Assembly (NCBI RefSeq): GCF_000152905.1
Contig: NZ_AAMY01000004.1
Span: forward strand, 1 to 64,000
From: Nitrobacter sp. Nb-311A
Lineage (GTDB): Bacteria > Pseudomonadota > Alphaproteobacteria > Rhizobiales > Xanthobacteraceae
Length of the DNA: 64,000 nucleotides
Direction: 5' to 3'
A program made the position numbers and the translations under genes. Under the pieces are notes generated by a model. It did no database searches, had not been told where the DNA came from, and saw only the letters and a list, made by a program, of their open reading frames with translations. Shown here one piece after another: positions 1 to 8,976 of the stretch. Within the stretch, counting starts at the first letter, position 1. Each line of letters begins with the position of its first letter.

Positions 1-120
1 CCTTCTTTGTCATTCGGCATGCAAAATTGACCCCGTAAGCCGGGGGATCGGCGTCCAAAATTGACCCCCTACAGGTTGGCTGTTGCGCTGCCTGCTTTGT
101 CATGAAGCAGGTGGTCGGGG

Positions 121-1620
121 ATGCTGATCGTGGAGACGATTGCGCGGATACGGCGCGAACACTTCATCAAGGGCAAGACGATCAAGGAGATCGCCCGTGA
201 CCTGAAGGTGTCGCGGAACACGGTCCGGAAGGTGCTGAGGTCGGGCAAGACCTTGTTCGAGTATGAGCGTTCGATCCAGCCGCGCCCCAAACTCGGGCGT
301 TGGGCGGCGGAGCTTGATGAACTGCTGGCGGCGAACGCGGCCAAATCGGCTCGCGAACAGCTGACGCTGATCCGGATCTTCGAAGAGTTGCGCGGACGCG
401 GCTATGACGGCGGCTACGATGCCGTACGGCGTTACGCCAGGCGTTGGAGCAAGGAGCGCGGGCAATCGACCGCGGCGGCCTATGTTCCGTTGAGCTTTGC
501 GGCGGGCGAAGCCTACCAGTTCGACTGGAGCCATGAGATCGTTCTCCTCAACGGCGTGACGGCGATCGTGAAGGTCGCTCATGTCCGGCTGTGCCACAGC
601 CGCATGCTGTTCGTGCGGGCCTATCCGCGGGAGACGCAGGAGATGGTATTCGACGCCCACGACCGGGCGTTCGCACTGTTCAAGGGTACCTGCAGCCGCG
701 GCATCTACGACAACATGAAGACGGCGGTAGAGACGATCTTCGTCGGCAAGGATCGCCGCTACAATCGCCGCTTCCTGCAGATGTGCAGCCACTATCTGAT
801 CGATCCGGTCGCCTGCACGCCGGCGTCGGGCTGGGAGAAGGGTCAGGTCGAGAACCAGGTCGGGCTGGTCCGGGAACGGTTCTTCACGCCACGGCTGCGG
901 TTCAAAACCCTGGACGAGTTGAACGCGTGGCTTCTGGATAAGTGCATCGCCTACGCCAAGGCGCACCGACATCCAGAACTGGCCGAACAGACGGTCTGGG
1001 AGGTGTTCGAAGCCGAGCGGCCCAAGCTCGTTCCCTATGCTGGCCGGTTCGACGGATTCCACGCGGTGCCGGCATCGGTCTCGAAGACCTGCCTGGTGCG
1101 CTTCGACAACAACAAATACTCGGTCGCTGCCAGCGCCGTCGGGCGCCCGGTCGAAGTTCAAGCCTATGCCGATCGCATCGTGATCCGTCAGGACGGGCGC
1201 ATCGTTGCGGAGCATCCGCGATCGTTCGGACGCGGCGAGACGACCTACAATCCCTGGCACTACGTGCCGGTGCTCGCGCGCAAACCCGGGGCCTTACGTA
1301 ACGGCGCACCCTTCAAGGACTGGGTGTTGCCGGCCGCGATCGAACGGATCCGGCGCAGGCTCGCCAGCACCGACGACGGCAATCGACAGATGGTCGACAT
1401 CCTCAATGCGGTGCTGACGGACGGTTTGTCGGCGGTCGAAGCCGCCTGCGCCGAGGCGATCGCTCATGGCGTTCATTCCGCTGACGTCGTTCTCAACATC
1501 CTGGCTCGCCAACGCGAACCCGCTGCACCGGCCAACATTATGACGCCGGCGGCACTGACGCTCCGCCATGCGCCGATCGCCGATTGCGCCCGTTACGACA
1601 ACCTCCGGAGGACCATCTGA
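121..1620 (+). CDS. istA: IS21 family transposase IstA
   Basis: A 499-residue IS21-type DDE transposase that cuts and joins the ends of the element. An N-terminal helix-turn-helix lies around residues 17-42 ([20 protein letters not shown]). The integrase-like catalytic core has acidic residues near D135 (YQFDWSHE), D197 (YDNMK) and E244 (GQVENQ). The length is typical of the family and the frame is intact, so the transposase is probably functional. The stop codon overlaps the start of istB (TGATG), which suggests translational coupling. Confidence 0.95.
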   Translation: MLIVETIARIRREHFIKGKTIKEIARDLKVSRNTVRKVLRSGKTLFEYERSIQPRPKLGRWAAELDELLAANAAKSAREQLTLIRIFEELRGRGYDGGYDAVRRYARRWSKERGQSTAAAYVPLSFAAGEAYQFDWSHEIVLLNGVTAIVKVAHVRLCHSRMLFVRAYPRETQEMVFDAHDRAFALFKGTCSRGIYDNMKTAVETIFVGKDRRYNRRFLQMCSHYLIDPVACTPASGWEKGQVENQVGLVRERFFTPRLRFKTLDELNAWLLDKCIAYAKAHRHPELAEQTVWEVFEAERPKLVPYAGRFDGFHAVPASVSKTCLVRFDNNKYSVAASAVGRPVEVQAYADRIVIRQDGRIVAEHPRSFGRGETTYNPWHYVPVLARKPGALRNGAPFKDWVLPAAIERIRRRLASTDDGNRQMVDILNAVLTDGLSAVEAACAEAIAHGVHSADVVLNILARQREPAAPANIMTPAALTLRHAPIADCARYDNLRRTI

Positions 1621-2483
1621 TGGAACGAACCCAAATCTTCGACCTCATGGGTGAGCTCAAACTCTACGGAATGAGGGCTGCCTTCGACGAGATCATGGCG
1701 ACGGCCGTCAAGCGCCAGCACGAACCTCAGCACATCGTCGGCGACCTGCTCAGCGCCGAGATCAACGAGAAGCAGGCGCGGTCGATCAAGTACCAGCTCA
1801 CCATCGCCAAGCTGCCATTGGCCAAGGATCTCGATGACTTCCAGTTCGAAGGCACGCCGATCAATCAGACGCTCGTCAATGATCTCGCCGGCGGCGGCTT
1901 CATCGCCCAGCAGCGCAACGTCGTGCTCGTCGGCGGCACCGGCACAGGCAAAACCCACCTGGCCATCGCAATCGCCAGAAGCTGCATCCGATCCGGCGCC
2001 CGCGGTCGCTTCTACAACGTGGTCGACCTCGTCAATCGCCTCGAGATCGAGACCCGTAACGGACGTCAGGGCCGGCTTGCCGAACATCTGACCCGGATGG
2101 ACTTCATCGTGCTCGACGAACTCGGATATCTGCCCTTTGCCCAATCCGGCGGCCAGTTGCTGTTCCATCTCGTCAGCCGGCTCTACGAGCGTGCTTCCGT
2201 CATCGTCACCACCAATCTCGCCTTCGGCGAATGGCCCAGCGTGTTCGGCGACGCCAAGATGACCACCGCGCTGCTCGACCGGTTGACCCACCACTGCGAC
2301 ATCGTCGAAACCGGTAACGACAGCTGGCGCTTCAAAAGCCGCGACGACGATCACGCCACCCGCGCTCGTCTCGTCTCCGCAATCCCGGCCAGCTCCGACG
2401 AGTCGAGCGCTACCCTCAAACCACGCCGCGCGAAGGGGTCAAAATTGAACGCCGATACGGGGTCAAATTTGCGAGCCGATTGA
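1620..2483 (+). CDS. istB: IS21 family helper ATPase IstB
   Basis: A 287-residue AAA+ ATPase that regulates target choice and assists IstA. The Walker A motif GGTGTGKTH is at residues 105-113 and the Walker B motif is in [11 protein letters not shown] chose the ATG at 1620 because it follows a strong ribosome binding site (GGAGGACC) and overlaps the istA stop; an in-frame start 36 bases upstream lies inside istA and is less likely. The coding sequence runs into the right terminal repeat and ends two bases before the end of the element. Confidence 0.95.
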   Translation: MERTQIFDLMGELKLYGMRAAFDEIMATAVKRQHEPQHIVGDLLSAEINEKQARSIKYQLTIAKLPLAKDLDDFQFEGTPINQTLVNDLAGGGFIAQQRNVVLVGGTGTGKTHLAIAIARSCIRSGARGRFYNVVDLVNRLEIETRNGRQGRLAEHLTRMDFIVLDELGYLPFAQSGGQLLFHLVSRLYERASVIVTTNLAFGEWPSVFGDAKMTTALLDRLTHHCDIVETGNDSWRFKSRDDDHATRARLVSAIPASSDESSATLKPRRAKGSKLNADTGSNLRAD

Positions 2484-2485
2484 CA

Positions 2486-3439
2486 ATGACCCAAGAGGAA
2501 GTCCGCGATGAAGCCGCGCTTGTGAACGGCGAACGGCTCTTCTCCACCGCAAAGATCTCTCGTTTCGAAAAGGATCCGGAAGGCACCCCGACGCCCCCCG
2601 GGCTTGAGAAGACGGCAATCGCGCGTCTCTACTATACTTCGTCCCGTATTGGCGTCGCTTGCCAAGAACTGGAGTTGTCACTGCGCATCGCCGACTTCGA
2701 GAAGAGGCCACTCGAGCACCTCATTCGCGCCGCCGAAGAGTTCCTGCGCGACGCACGGAAGTGGATCATTAACCTCTACGAGACCAAAGCCGTCGATGCC
2801 GCCACGCTCGCGGAGTGGAATCTCGATTGCGCGTCGCTCGATTCCCTGGCTCAGCAAATGCGCCTTTATCGCGCGCGCTTCGCTGAGGAAGCGCAGAAGG
2901 CGCGGCTTTACTCCGAATCGCTCAAATTTGGACGTGAGGTGCAAAGGCGCCTGCACGACGCTATTGTGGCATGCCCAAATGCCGAAGCGGCCGACGTGAT
3001 CCTGGCCGGCCGTAGCTTGCTGAATGCCTTTTTCGCGACGTTCATGCTTGATGGCCTCAACGGCAATCAACTAACACTTCCGCTTTCGCACGATTTCGCG
3101 CGCAACTCTGCGAACCCTCACATCCTCCTGACCGGTTTCAAGGCGGCGAGTTGGACGAACGATCCGCGCATCGCGCTCTATCTCGGCGAACTTACAAGCC
3201 TGGTGGATACAGGCGGGAAGCCCCGCGGGGCACTCGATGTTCGCATCGCAAGACCCAGTCACAACATGATGTTGACCGCGGCGCGGCTGGTATTTCTGGC
3301 GAAGAAAATCGACAGGAACGAACTTACCCCTGTTCGCAATTGGCGTCCCAAGTGGCTCACGGGTGAGTTGCTCTCGCAACTCGAGCCTGCGCTTGAACTC
3401 GTTGAGTCGGATGAGAAAACTCGCAATCTTGCAAACTAA
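2486..3439 (+). CDS. Hypothetical protein next to IS21
   Basis: A 317-residue protein I do not recognise. It is soluble, rich in charged alpha-helical segments, and has no signal peptide or membrane segment. The ATG at 2486 is the first base after the IS21 right end, so the insertion probably replaced the native promoter or removed the original 5' end; the reading frame is also open upstream through a TTG inside the element. The small ORF at 3451 follows after 11 bases. Function unknown. Confidence 0.6.
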   Translation: MTQEEVRDEAALVNGERLFSTAKISRFEKDPEGTPTPPGLEKTAIARLYYTSSRIGVACQELELSLRIADFEKRPLEHLIRAAEEFLRDARKWIINLYETKAVDAATLAEWNLDCASLDSLAQQMRLYRARFAEEAQKARLYSESLKFGREVQRRLHDAIVACPNAEAADVILAGRSLLNAFFATFMLDGLNGNQLTLPLSHDFARNSANPHILLTGFKAASWTNDPRIALYLGELTSLVDTGGKPRGALDVRIARPSHNMMLTAARLVFLAKKIDRNELTPVRNWRPKWLTGELLSQLEPALELVESDEKTRNLAN

Positions 3440-3450
3440 GGAGACATACA

Positions 3451-3576
3451 ATGCCCGGACATATCAAGTCGCCCTCAACGCTTCGTCGCATCGTTGCCAT
3501 CTTGCTTACATTTGCATTGATGAACGCGGTCGCAATCCAGCAGGCACTGGCATTGTCGCCTGGCCATGTAACCTAA
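3451..3576 (+). CDS. Small exported-looking ORF
   Basis: A 41-residue ORF that starts after a good ribosome binding site (AAGGAG, about seven bases upstream) and lies 11 bases behind the preceding gene. It has a basic N-terminus followed by a hydrophobic stretch (IVAILLTFALMNAVAI), so it looks like a signal peptide or a one-pass membrane peptide. A strong hairpin terminator follows within 30 bases. I recognise no family. Support is the ribosome binding site, spacing and terminator only. Confidence 0.45.
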   Translation: MPGHIKSPSTLRRIVAILLTFALMNAVAIQQALALSPGHVT

Positions 3577-3605
3577 TCTGACCGTCGATCGAATAGACGA
3601 GATTG

Positions 3606-3639
3606 AAAAGGCCTCTCGCACAATTGCGAGAGGCCTTTT
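3606..3639 (+). terminator. Perfect 15-bp hairpin terminator
   Basis: AAAAGGCCTCTCGCA, a CAAT loop, then the exact complement ending in TTTT. The A-rich and T-rich flanks would let it work in both directions. It closes the transcript of the 2486 and 3451 ORFs. Confidence 0.85.
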
Positions 3640-3745
3640 GCTTGGGTGGCGATTAAAAAGCGACATTTTCAAATTGGCCCATTCTGCAAACGTCTGATCG
3701 ATTGGGTGACATCCTATGTGCGTTGACCAACTCGGGAAATGCACA

Positions 3746-4003
3746 ATGAACCTCTTCGTTCTCACCACTGTTACCCTTGTGCTGACTGGCGTTCTCATCC
3801 CCTCAGCTCACGCCGAAGAACAGACTACGGTCTATGTCCAAGGCACGATCCCCCTGGACAAAGGCAAGCCAAGTCTCAGCGGCGGCGCAACTTATTCCCA
3901 GACGAGGGGCAATTCGTCCTCGTCGACTACGACGACCGTTGACGTCAACACTGATGGCAAGAACCTGAACGTCAAAGGTTCGCAGACAAACCAACGCCGC
4001 TAA
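3746..4003 (+). CDS. Small secreted Ser/Thr-rich protein
   Basis: An 85-residue ORF with a clear signal peptide (hydrophobic core VLTTVTLVLTGVL, likely cleavage after SAHA). The mature part is short, polar and rich in Ser, Thr, Asn and Gly, with a run SSSSTTTT. I use the ATG at 3746 because the signal peptide begins there; an in-frame ATG at 3716 adds ten polar residues. A hairpin follows the stop. No family recognised; probably a periplasmic or surface peptide. Confidence 0.55.
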   Translation: MNLFVLTTVTLVLTGVLIPSAHAEEQTTVYVQGTIPLDKGKPSLSGGATYSQTRGNSSSSTTTTVDVNTDGKNLNVKGSQTNQRR

Positions 4004-4008
4004 ACGGT

Positions 4009-4043
4009 CGGGAGCGAATGCAGTTTACTCGCATTTGCTCCCG
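4009..4043 (+). terminator. Hairpin terminator
   Basis: CGGGAGCGAATGC pairs with GCATTTGCTCCCG across a nine-base loop (one G-U pair). It follows the small secreted-protein ORF directly and is followed by CTCTTTC. Confidence 0.65.
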
Positions 4044-4085
4044 GCTCTTTCATCGCTTCAAATTTAGCAAGGAAAGGAAGTACTA

Positions 4086-4403
4086 ATGTCGAAACGACTT
4101 CTTATGGCCAGCATGGCATTTGTCGTGAGCGCGGGTGTGGCTGCTGCAACGGAGCAGCCGGAGCCTGGATGCTCAAATATTCCGAACGGGCCGACCGTTT
4201 GCCGCGACGGTTCGACGGTGTCCGTCGGAGGCAAGACGGATGAAAAGGGTATTCGCGAGTTCTTCGAGTATCCCATGGGAAAGAGCCCCCCACAGCGTTC
4301 CCCAGGATATCGGCCGTGGTGTCGAACACCTGGGCCAGGAAGTGGGAAAACTGGGCCGGCGTATTTTCCGCTGGTAAGTCAATTGATGTCTGATTGGCCT
4401 TGA
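4086..4403 (+). CDS. Small exported hypothetical protein
   Basis: A 105-residue ORF with a ribosome binding site (AAGGAAAGGA) and a signal peptide (MSKRLLMASMAFVVSAGVAA). The first half of the mature part contains a short Cys-containing segment (PGCSNIPNGPTVCRDGS). The C-terminal half is Pro/Gly-rich and looks less like conserved protein, so a frameshift near 4270 is possible. A hairpin follows. Function unknown. Confidence 0.45.
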   Translation: MSKRLLMASMAFVVSAGVAAATEQPEPGCSNIPNGPTVCRDGSTVSVGGKTDEKGIREFFEYPMGKSPPQRSPGYRPWCRTPGPGSGKTGPAYFPLVSQLMSDWP

Positions 4404-4409
4404 CGGAGG

Positions 4410-4437
4410 GCTGCGTTTCTCAAAGAAGCGCAGCTCT
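4410..4437 (+). terminator. Hairpin terminator
   Basis: GCTGCGTTTCT pairs with AGAAGCGCAGC over a three-base loop, followed by TCTTT. It separates the secreted-protein ORFs from the toxin-antitoxin pair. Confidence 0.6.
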
Positions 4438-4597
4438 TTCTTATGCAGCAGGGCGAGGAACTGACCGGTTTCCGCGATTAGTTGAGTCTTTCTCCAAATC
4501 GCTCTGCGGAACAAGATATGAATCATATGCAAATATGGACATATTTAGGTTGTTTTTGCGTACGGGATTAGCTGACTTACTTGGATCGTATTGAAGA

Positions 4598-5452
4598 ATG
4601 GACGTTTTCGGCCTATTTTTGCATATGGCGCTAGAAATGCGATCCAGCCTTGTAGACTATCTGGACGGCCTCCAAGCGGAGGGCCGAATAACCTTTACGC
4701 GCAATGAAGCAGTCGCCGCGCTCGGCATTACCGAAGGCGCTTTCCTGAAGGCAGCAGCCCGACTGCAGAAGCGTCACAAGCTATTCAACCCACGCCACGG
4801 ATTCTACGTTGCAGTGCCGCCGCAATTTCAATCGTGGCACGCTCCGCCGCCATCTTGGTATATCGATGCGTTGATGAAGCATGAGGACCGGCCGTACTAC
4901 GTCGGTCTCCTCAAAGCAGCTGAACTGCATGGGGCCACCCATCACGCTGTCATGGAATTTCAGGTCGTAACCGATCGACAGTTGCGGAAAATACGCGCCG
5001 GTCGATCGTGGATTACCTTTCACTTCCGCAAAGAGATGAAGTCGGTTTACCAGGGGATCATCGAGCGCAAGACGGATACCGGCACAATGAAGGTCTCATC
5101 ACCTGAACTGACCGCTCTCGACCTGGTTCGCTATATCCACGTCGCCGGCGGAGTTGACGCCGTCGCCACCGTTCTCAACGATCTCGGCGCAAAAATTGAC
5201 GGTGAAAGCCTTGCTACTATTGCCGGAAATTTCGACCGTGCTTGTGTGCAACGCCTAGGCTACCTGCTTGATCGATTGGGGCATGCAGAACGCGCGGACG
5301 CGATGCACAAACATTTGTCGGCAACCAAAACCGTGCCTTGGGTTGCGCTTGAACCGCAAAGGCACAGCAATGATTCCCCCTCGATACCACCGGCCGAACG
5401 CAGCGAGCGATGGCGCGTGACCGTCCAGCGCGAACCGGAGATCGACGAATGA
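4598..5452 (+). CDS. abiEi: AbiEi-type antitoxin / transcriptional regulator
   Basis: A 284-residue protein resembling AbiEi antitoxins: an N-terminal winged-helix region (residues about 20-70, including EAVAALGITEGAFLKAAARL) followed by the AbiEi C-terminal region with the segment SPELTALDLVRYIHVAGG. In known type IV systems it represses its own promoter and counters the AbiEii toxin. The stop overlaps the toxin start (ATGA), so the pair is one operon. A shorter start at ATG 4637 is possible. A 63-bp-spaced imperfect repeat lies at the 5' end. Confidence 0.85.
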   Translation: MDVFGLFLHMALEMRSSLVDYLDGLQAEGRITFTRNEAVAALGITEGAFLKAAARLQKRHKLFNPRHGFYVAVPPQFQSWHAPPPSWYIDALMKHEDRPYYVGLLKAAELHGATHHAVMEFQVVTDRQLRKIRAGRSWITFHFRKEMKSVYQGIIERKTDTGTMKVSSPELTALDLVRYIHVAGGVDAVATVLNDLGAKIDGESLATIAGNFDRACVQRLGYLLDRLGHAERADAMHKHLSATKTVPWVALEPQRHSNDSPSIPPAERSERWRVTVQREPEIDE

Positions 5453-6297
5453 TTCCGAACCAAAACATCGTTGCCTGGTCCAAAGTGGCGCCGTGGGCTG
5501 AACCACGTCAAATAGAGCAGGACCTTCTCATTGCGCGCGCGCTCGTAAACCTTTTTGAAGATGCTTTTCTGCGTGACGAATTGCGCTTTCGCGGTGGCAC
5601 GGCCCTCAACAAGCTGCATTTCCCCAAGCCTCTGCGTTACTCCGAAGACATTGACCTGGCCCGTACGAAAGAAGGAGCATCAAAGCCGATTTGGGACCGC
5701 ATACATGAGGTGTTGGATCCCTGGCTGGGCGATCCTGAATACAAACGCAGTCCGACCGCGCCTTCGCTCCGCTACACGGTCGCGGCGGAGGATGGCTCGT
5801 CCACGATCCGGCTGAAGGTCGAGGTAAACGAAGTCGAGATCGTAGCGCTCGATCCAGCCAAGTCATTGCCATTCAAGGTCGAGAATCCTTGGTTCTCCGG
5901 CGAGGCCAACATCTCGACCTTCTCCCCTGAGGAAGTGCTATCGACAAAAATTCGCGCGCTCCTGCAGCGCAATAAGGGGCGCGACCTCATAGACCTTTCA
6001 CACGCGCTTAACGTCTTTCAGGGTCTCAATGCGCAGCGAACCGTCGACATGTTCGTCGAGTACGTCAAACAAAAGCCGATCCCGCGGTGGGAAGCCGAAA
6101 AGCGTATGTTCGAGAAACTCGAGCGGGGCGGGTTTCTCGCGGACGTCCACCCTTTGCTAACCGCGGAAGAGCGCGCCCGCTTCGATGAGGCCGCGGGCAA
6201 GAAGGCATTCAAACGAGTGTTTGATGAGTTCATCGGTCGTATTCCTGGTAAGGCTTGGGCGACCACACCCGAACTTCTGAAGAAACACGGGTTTTGA
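5449..6297 (+). CDS. abiEii: AbiEii-type nucleotidyltransferase toxin
   Basis: A 282-residue protein of the AbiEii family (type IV toxin of abortive phage infection systems). It shows the nucleotidyltransferase signature RGGTALNK followed by RYSEDIDLA, which carries the metal-binding Asp pair. I use the ATG at 5449 because it overlaps the antitoxin stop; the frame is also open from 5410. In known members the toxin modifies tRNA and stops growth when not countered. The frame is complete, so the module is probably active. Confidence 0.87.
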   Translation: MIPNQNIVAWSKVAPWAEPRQIEQDLLIARALVNLFEDAFLRDELRFRGGTALNKLHFPKPLRYSEDIDLARTKEGASKPIWDRIHEVLDPWLGDPEYKRSPTAPSLRYTVAAEDGSSTIRLKVEVNEVEIVALDPAKSLPFKVENPWFSGEANISTFSPEEVLSTKIRALLQRNKGRDLIDLSHALNVFQGLNAQRTVDMFVEYVKQKPIPRWEAEKRMFEKLERGGFLADVHPLLTAEERARFDEAAGKKAFKRVFDEFIGRIPGKAWATTPELLKKHGF

Positions 6298-6473
6298 CGC
6301 CGAGGTGCGTCGACCAAATATTGTCTAGAAATCACCGCGTGGCCTCGGAGGGCAACGCTCCACCGCCAGTAGCAGCACTGGGCTGCGCGGACGAGGAGCG
6401 ATTTCGCGTTGGAGAAAAATTGAAGAAGCAAAGAGTGGCAGCGCCGATTTCCTGCTCAAGGTATTGAAATCAT

Positions 6474-6520
6474 TGGCGCTCCCTAGGGGAATTGAACCCC
6501 TGTTTCAGCCTTGAGAGGGC
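6474..6520. repeat. Left attachment-site repeat (tRNA-Glu 3' half)
   Basis: 47 bases identical at 46 positions to 38825-38871, which is the 3' half (CCA end to anticodon loop) of the intact tRNA-Glu gene. The only difference is T for C in the T-loop. The 5' half of a tRNA is absent here, so this is an att copy and not a working tRNA gene. It lies about 140 bases upstream of the integrase start, as expected for an element end. Confidence 0.9.
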
Positions 6521-6662
6521 TGAAAAGCTTTTGCTCAATCGTTCACTCACGTCCGCCACTGTCCAATTAATATCAACATCTTACTTGAATCTCATTCGTC
6601 ACTGGTCGCTGCCCTACGCTGATGTATATTTGACGGATATTCGACGACTTGGAGGCGGGGGT

Positions 6663-8051
6663 ATGACAAGGACGCTCATAGAGGCTCAAATTACCACTGC
6701 GAAGGCGCGCTCCAAACTTGGCGCTGGCGTGCACTGGCGCCGCCTCGATGCCGAGGCGCACCTTGGCTATCGACGGGGGGCACGCAGTGGTGTGTGGCTT
6801 GTGCGCTGGCGCAATCATTATGATGGCGCCAACTACAAGCAGGCGCCTATCGGCCCCGCCAATGACCTTAACGATAAGCCCACCGAAGGAACCCTGACCT
6901 TTCAGGAGGCGGAGAAGCAAGCGCGGAAATGCCTCGCCATATTCCGAACAGAAGAGGCGGCGCGAGCGGCCGGGCCAGCGCCCGCCGTGAGCACAGCTGT
7001 TGAGGCATACATCCGGGAGCGCAACGCCCGTGATAGCCGCAGGGTCGGTCGCGAGATTCGATCCGATGCCGGTCGCCGCTTGCGGCGCTACGTACTTGGC
7101 CAGGAGAAACGCGGTAATAGAGAAGCGGTTAAGGCCGCCCCTCTCGCTGCAGTCTATCTCCATGCCTTGAAGGAAGATGATCTTTTGGGATGGCGCGAGG
7201 ACCTGCCCGAAGGACTGAAGGCCACGACAAAGCAGCGGCTCATAAATGATCTGAAGGCTGCGCTAAACGCAGCTTGGCCTCGGTTTTCGGCGGAAGAAAA
7301 GAAACTCCATCCCACATTCCTTTCCATCGTGAAGGACGGGTTTAAGGCTGAGCGCATCGATGATGACGATGAGGCATCCGTCGCGCGAGACAACCAGATT
7401 CTTACGGATGCGCAGATCGGCATCCTGCTTCGGGCCGCGGCCGAAATCGATGCCGACCAGGGATATGAGGGCGATCTGTATCGGCTTGTCGTGTGCCTCG
7501 CCGCCACTGGCGCACGGTTTGCTCAGGCAAGGCGAATGCGCGTCAACGACGCACAAATAAAAGAGCGGCGCTTGATGATGCCAGGTTCCTACAAGGGTCG
7601 TGGCGGGAACGGAGGGGCCGTCCCGATTCCGGTGGGCCAGGATGTGATTGAGGCGCTATTGCCTGCGATAGCGGGTCGTCCGAACGAAGCTCCACTGTTG
7701 GAGCGATGGAGTTACGATCAGGAGGCCGGCAGCATTGCTTGGAAGAAATCAGAGCGGGCTCCGTGGAAGACGGCCGAACTTGTTCGCCCCTGGCGCGCTA
7801 TCCGCGAGCGCGCTGGATTGCCGGCAGCAATTCCGTATGCGCTGCGACACTCCAGCATCGTCCGCGCCCTGCGAAATGGTCTGCCTATCCAGCACGTCGC
7901 TAAATTACACAATACCTCCGTGAAAATGATCGAGCGACACTACGCGAAATATATCGCGAGTGCCCTGGAAGACCTCGCTCGGGCGGCAGTCGTGCCGCTG
8001 GTGCCACAACACGGCGGGAATGTGGTTAGGATGGAAGGACGCGCGCGATGA
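6663..8051 (+). CDS. Tyrosine recombinase / site-specific integrase
   Basis: A 462-residue phage-type integrase. An N-terminal arm-binding and core-binding region precedes the catalytic domain. Likely catalytic residues are R285 (AATGAR), R395-H396 (YALRHSS), H416 (LHNTS) and Y427 (RHYAKY). I chose ATG 6663 because it follows a GGAGG-like ribosome binding site; the open frame extends upstream through the att repeat but has no good start there. Position and orientation at the island end imply that it integrates the element at tRNA-Glu. Confidence 0.92.
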   Translation: MTRTLIEAQITTAKARSKLGAGVHWRRLDAEAHLGYRRGARSGVWLVRWRNHYDGANYKQAPIGPANDLNDKPTEGTLTFQEAEKQARKCLAIFRTEEAARAAGPAPAVSTAVEAYIRERNARDSRRVGREIRSDAGRRLRRYVLGQEKRGNREAVKAAPLAAVYLHALKEDDLLGWREDLPEGLKATTKQRLINDLKAALNAAWPRFSAEEKKLHPTFLSIVKDGFKAERIDDDDEASVARDNQILTDAQIGILLRAAAEIDADQGYEGDLYRLVVCLAATGARFAQARRMRVNDAQIKERRLMMPGSYKGRGGNGGAVPIPVGQDVIEALLPAIAGRPNEAPLLERWSYDQEAGSIAWKKSERAPWKTAELVRPWRAIRERAGLPAAIPYALRHSSIVRALRNGLPIQHVAKLHNTSVKMIERHYAKYIASALEDLARAAVVPLVPQHGGNVVRMEGRAR

Positions 8052-8441
8052 CGATGGATCTAGGGATTTTAGCGAAGCTGAAATCCGACAAGGCCGGATG
8101 ATAAAATCGCCTTTTGTATCTTTGTAGCCGATTCTATTGGGTCGGGTCGCAGAATTGCACGGACGGACTATCCGGTCGCAACCTCAGGATATTCCACGAG
8201 CGAGTGAAGATGATGGCATGGTGGGCGGCTTATGGTGACCACTTCATCAGGAAGTTTTGTTCAAAAAAGCGGGGGTATGAAGACGAGCGTTAGCGTAACA
8301 GCACGGTCACGCTTGGATTCATTGTGCGACTCACATATATGATTATTTAACCGCGTAGGATGCGCGGCAATCCAGCCTTGGGTTGCCCCGCCTGCGCGTT
8401 TTTTTTGTGCGCTGGGCTCCCCACCAGATGGAGCGCACAGA
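8052..8441 (+). other. Gap after integrase with a possible integrase-tail remnant
   Basis: No complete gene. In the + frame around 8155-8279 the translation reads TDGLSGRNLRIFHERVKMMAWWAAYGD..., which resembles the C-terminal tail of other Rhizobiales integrases (a segment like MMAWWADY is common there). It has no start and is short, so at best it is a remnant. A 17-codon ORF overlapping the integrase stop (8048-8101) is probably not a gene. The right part holds a terminator. Confidence 0.35.
8352..8406 (+). terminator. Rho-independent terminator before alpA-like gene
   Basis: A two-part stem: CGCGTAGG pairs with CCTGCGCG, and inside it GGCAA pairs with TTGCC. It is followed by a run of eight T. 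It ends transcription from the integrase side and insulates the regulator at 8442. Confidence 0.75.
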
Positions 8442-8684
8442 ATGAGCCCGCAGCTTAAAGCTGATCAAACACACCACCATATTCCCAGTAGCGATGATGG
8501 CAGCCTCATGACGGTTGCCGAAGTTTGTGCATTTGCGAAGTGTGGTCGAACGTTTCTCTACGGGGAAATAGCCAAACGCAGAATCCAGAGCTTTAAGCTC
8601 GGATCGGCCACTCGATTCAAACGCCAAGACGTCGAGGAGTGGCTGAGTAACCGCCTCGTCCCTGTCGGGCAGGAGGTGGCATAG
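8442..8684 (+). CDS. AlpA/excisionase-like helix-turn-helix protein
   Basis: An 80-residue DNA-binding protein with a MerR-type HTH_17 fold: MTVAEVCAFAKCGRTFLYG followed by SFKLGSATRFKRQDVEEWL. Proteins of this type next to an integrase act as excisionases or as activators of integrase expression. It sits at the head of a + strand run that continues to the primase-like gene, with two bases between its stop and the next ORF. An internal ATG (residue 23, 8508) gives the minimal domain. Confidence 0.75.
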   Translation: MSPQLKADQTHHHIPSSDDGSLMTVAEVCAFAKCGRTFLYGEIAKRRIQSFKLGSATRFKRQDVEEWLSNRLVPVGQEVA

Positions 8685-8686
8685 TC

Positions 8687-8964
8687 ATGGACAACCATGA
8701 AAAGAGGCTCGCATCGGCAAAATGCGAGCCTCCGAAAAACAATCTTGCTGGCGCTTCGATCAATTCCGAAAATACCGGATCGTTCACGGCTTCTCAAGCC
8801 CTTTCGCCAGAGCCGGTTATCGTCATCCTTGACCGCATACCGACGGTGGCCGCCTCAAGCCGCGTGAGCGCGAATTCGTCAGCGACATCATGCGCTATCA
8901 GGCCGCTGGTCGGCATCCGACTTATCCGAAATCGGACTGGTTGCGCGATTTCTGCCAAGATTGA
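8687..8964 (+). pseudogene. Island hypothetical gene, probably frameshifted
   Basis: From ATG 8687 the frame reads about 50 sensible residues (to VIVILD), then becomes low in quality. The neighbouring frame then reads a convincing C-terminus, HTDGGRLKPREREFV...DWLRDFCQD, and stops at 8964, 12 bases before the next start. The simplest reading is a single-base indel near 8832 in a gene of about 90 codons. If no shift has occurred, the unshifted ORF ends at 8980 and overlaps the next gene. Function unknown. Confidence 0.5.
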
Positions 8965-8976
8965 AAGGGCGCGCGT

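Larger units (their letters stand above)
8..2485 (+). mobile_element. IS21-family insertion sequence
   Basis: The ends form an imperfect inverted repeat. The left end reads TGTCATTCGGCATGCAAA and continues to TTGACCCC; the reverse complement of the right end reads TGTCAATCGGCTCGCAAA and continues to TTGACCCC. A second internal copy of the 'AAAATTGA' motif lies at each end, as is usual for the multiple terminal repeats of IS21 elements. The element encodes overlapping istA and istB. Flanking bases (CCTTCTT on the left, ATGACCC on the right) do not match, so I see no target duplication. Only seven bases of left flank are available. Confidence 0.93.

Noticed and set aside
100-1260. 386-codon minus-strand ORF
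   Set aside because: It is antisense to istA and has no family features; long antisense frames are common in GC-rich coding DNA.
1593-2354. 253-codon minus-strand ORF
   Set aside because: Antisense to istB.
6474-6524. Possible second tRNA-Glu gene
   Set aside because: Only the 3' half of the tRNA is present; it cannot fold without the 5' half and is explained as an attachment site.
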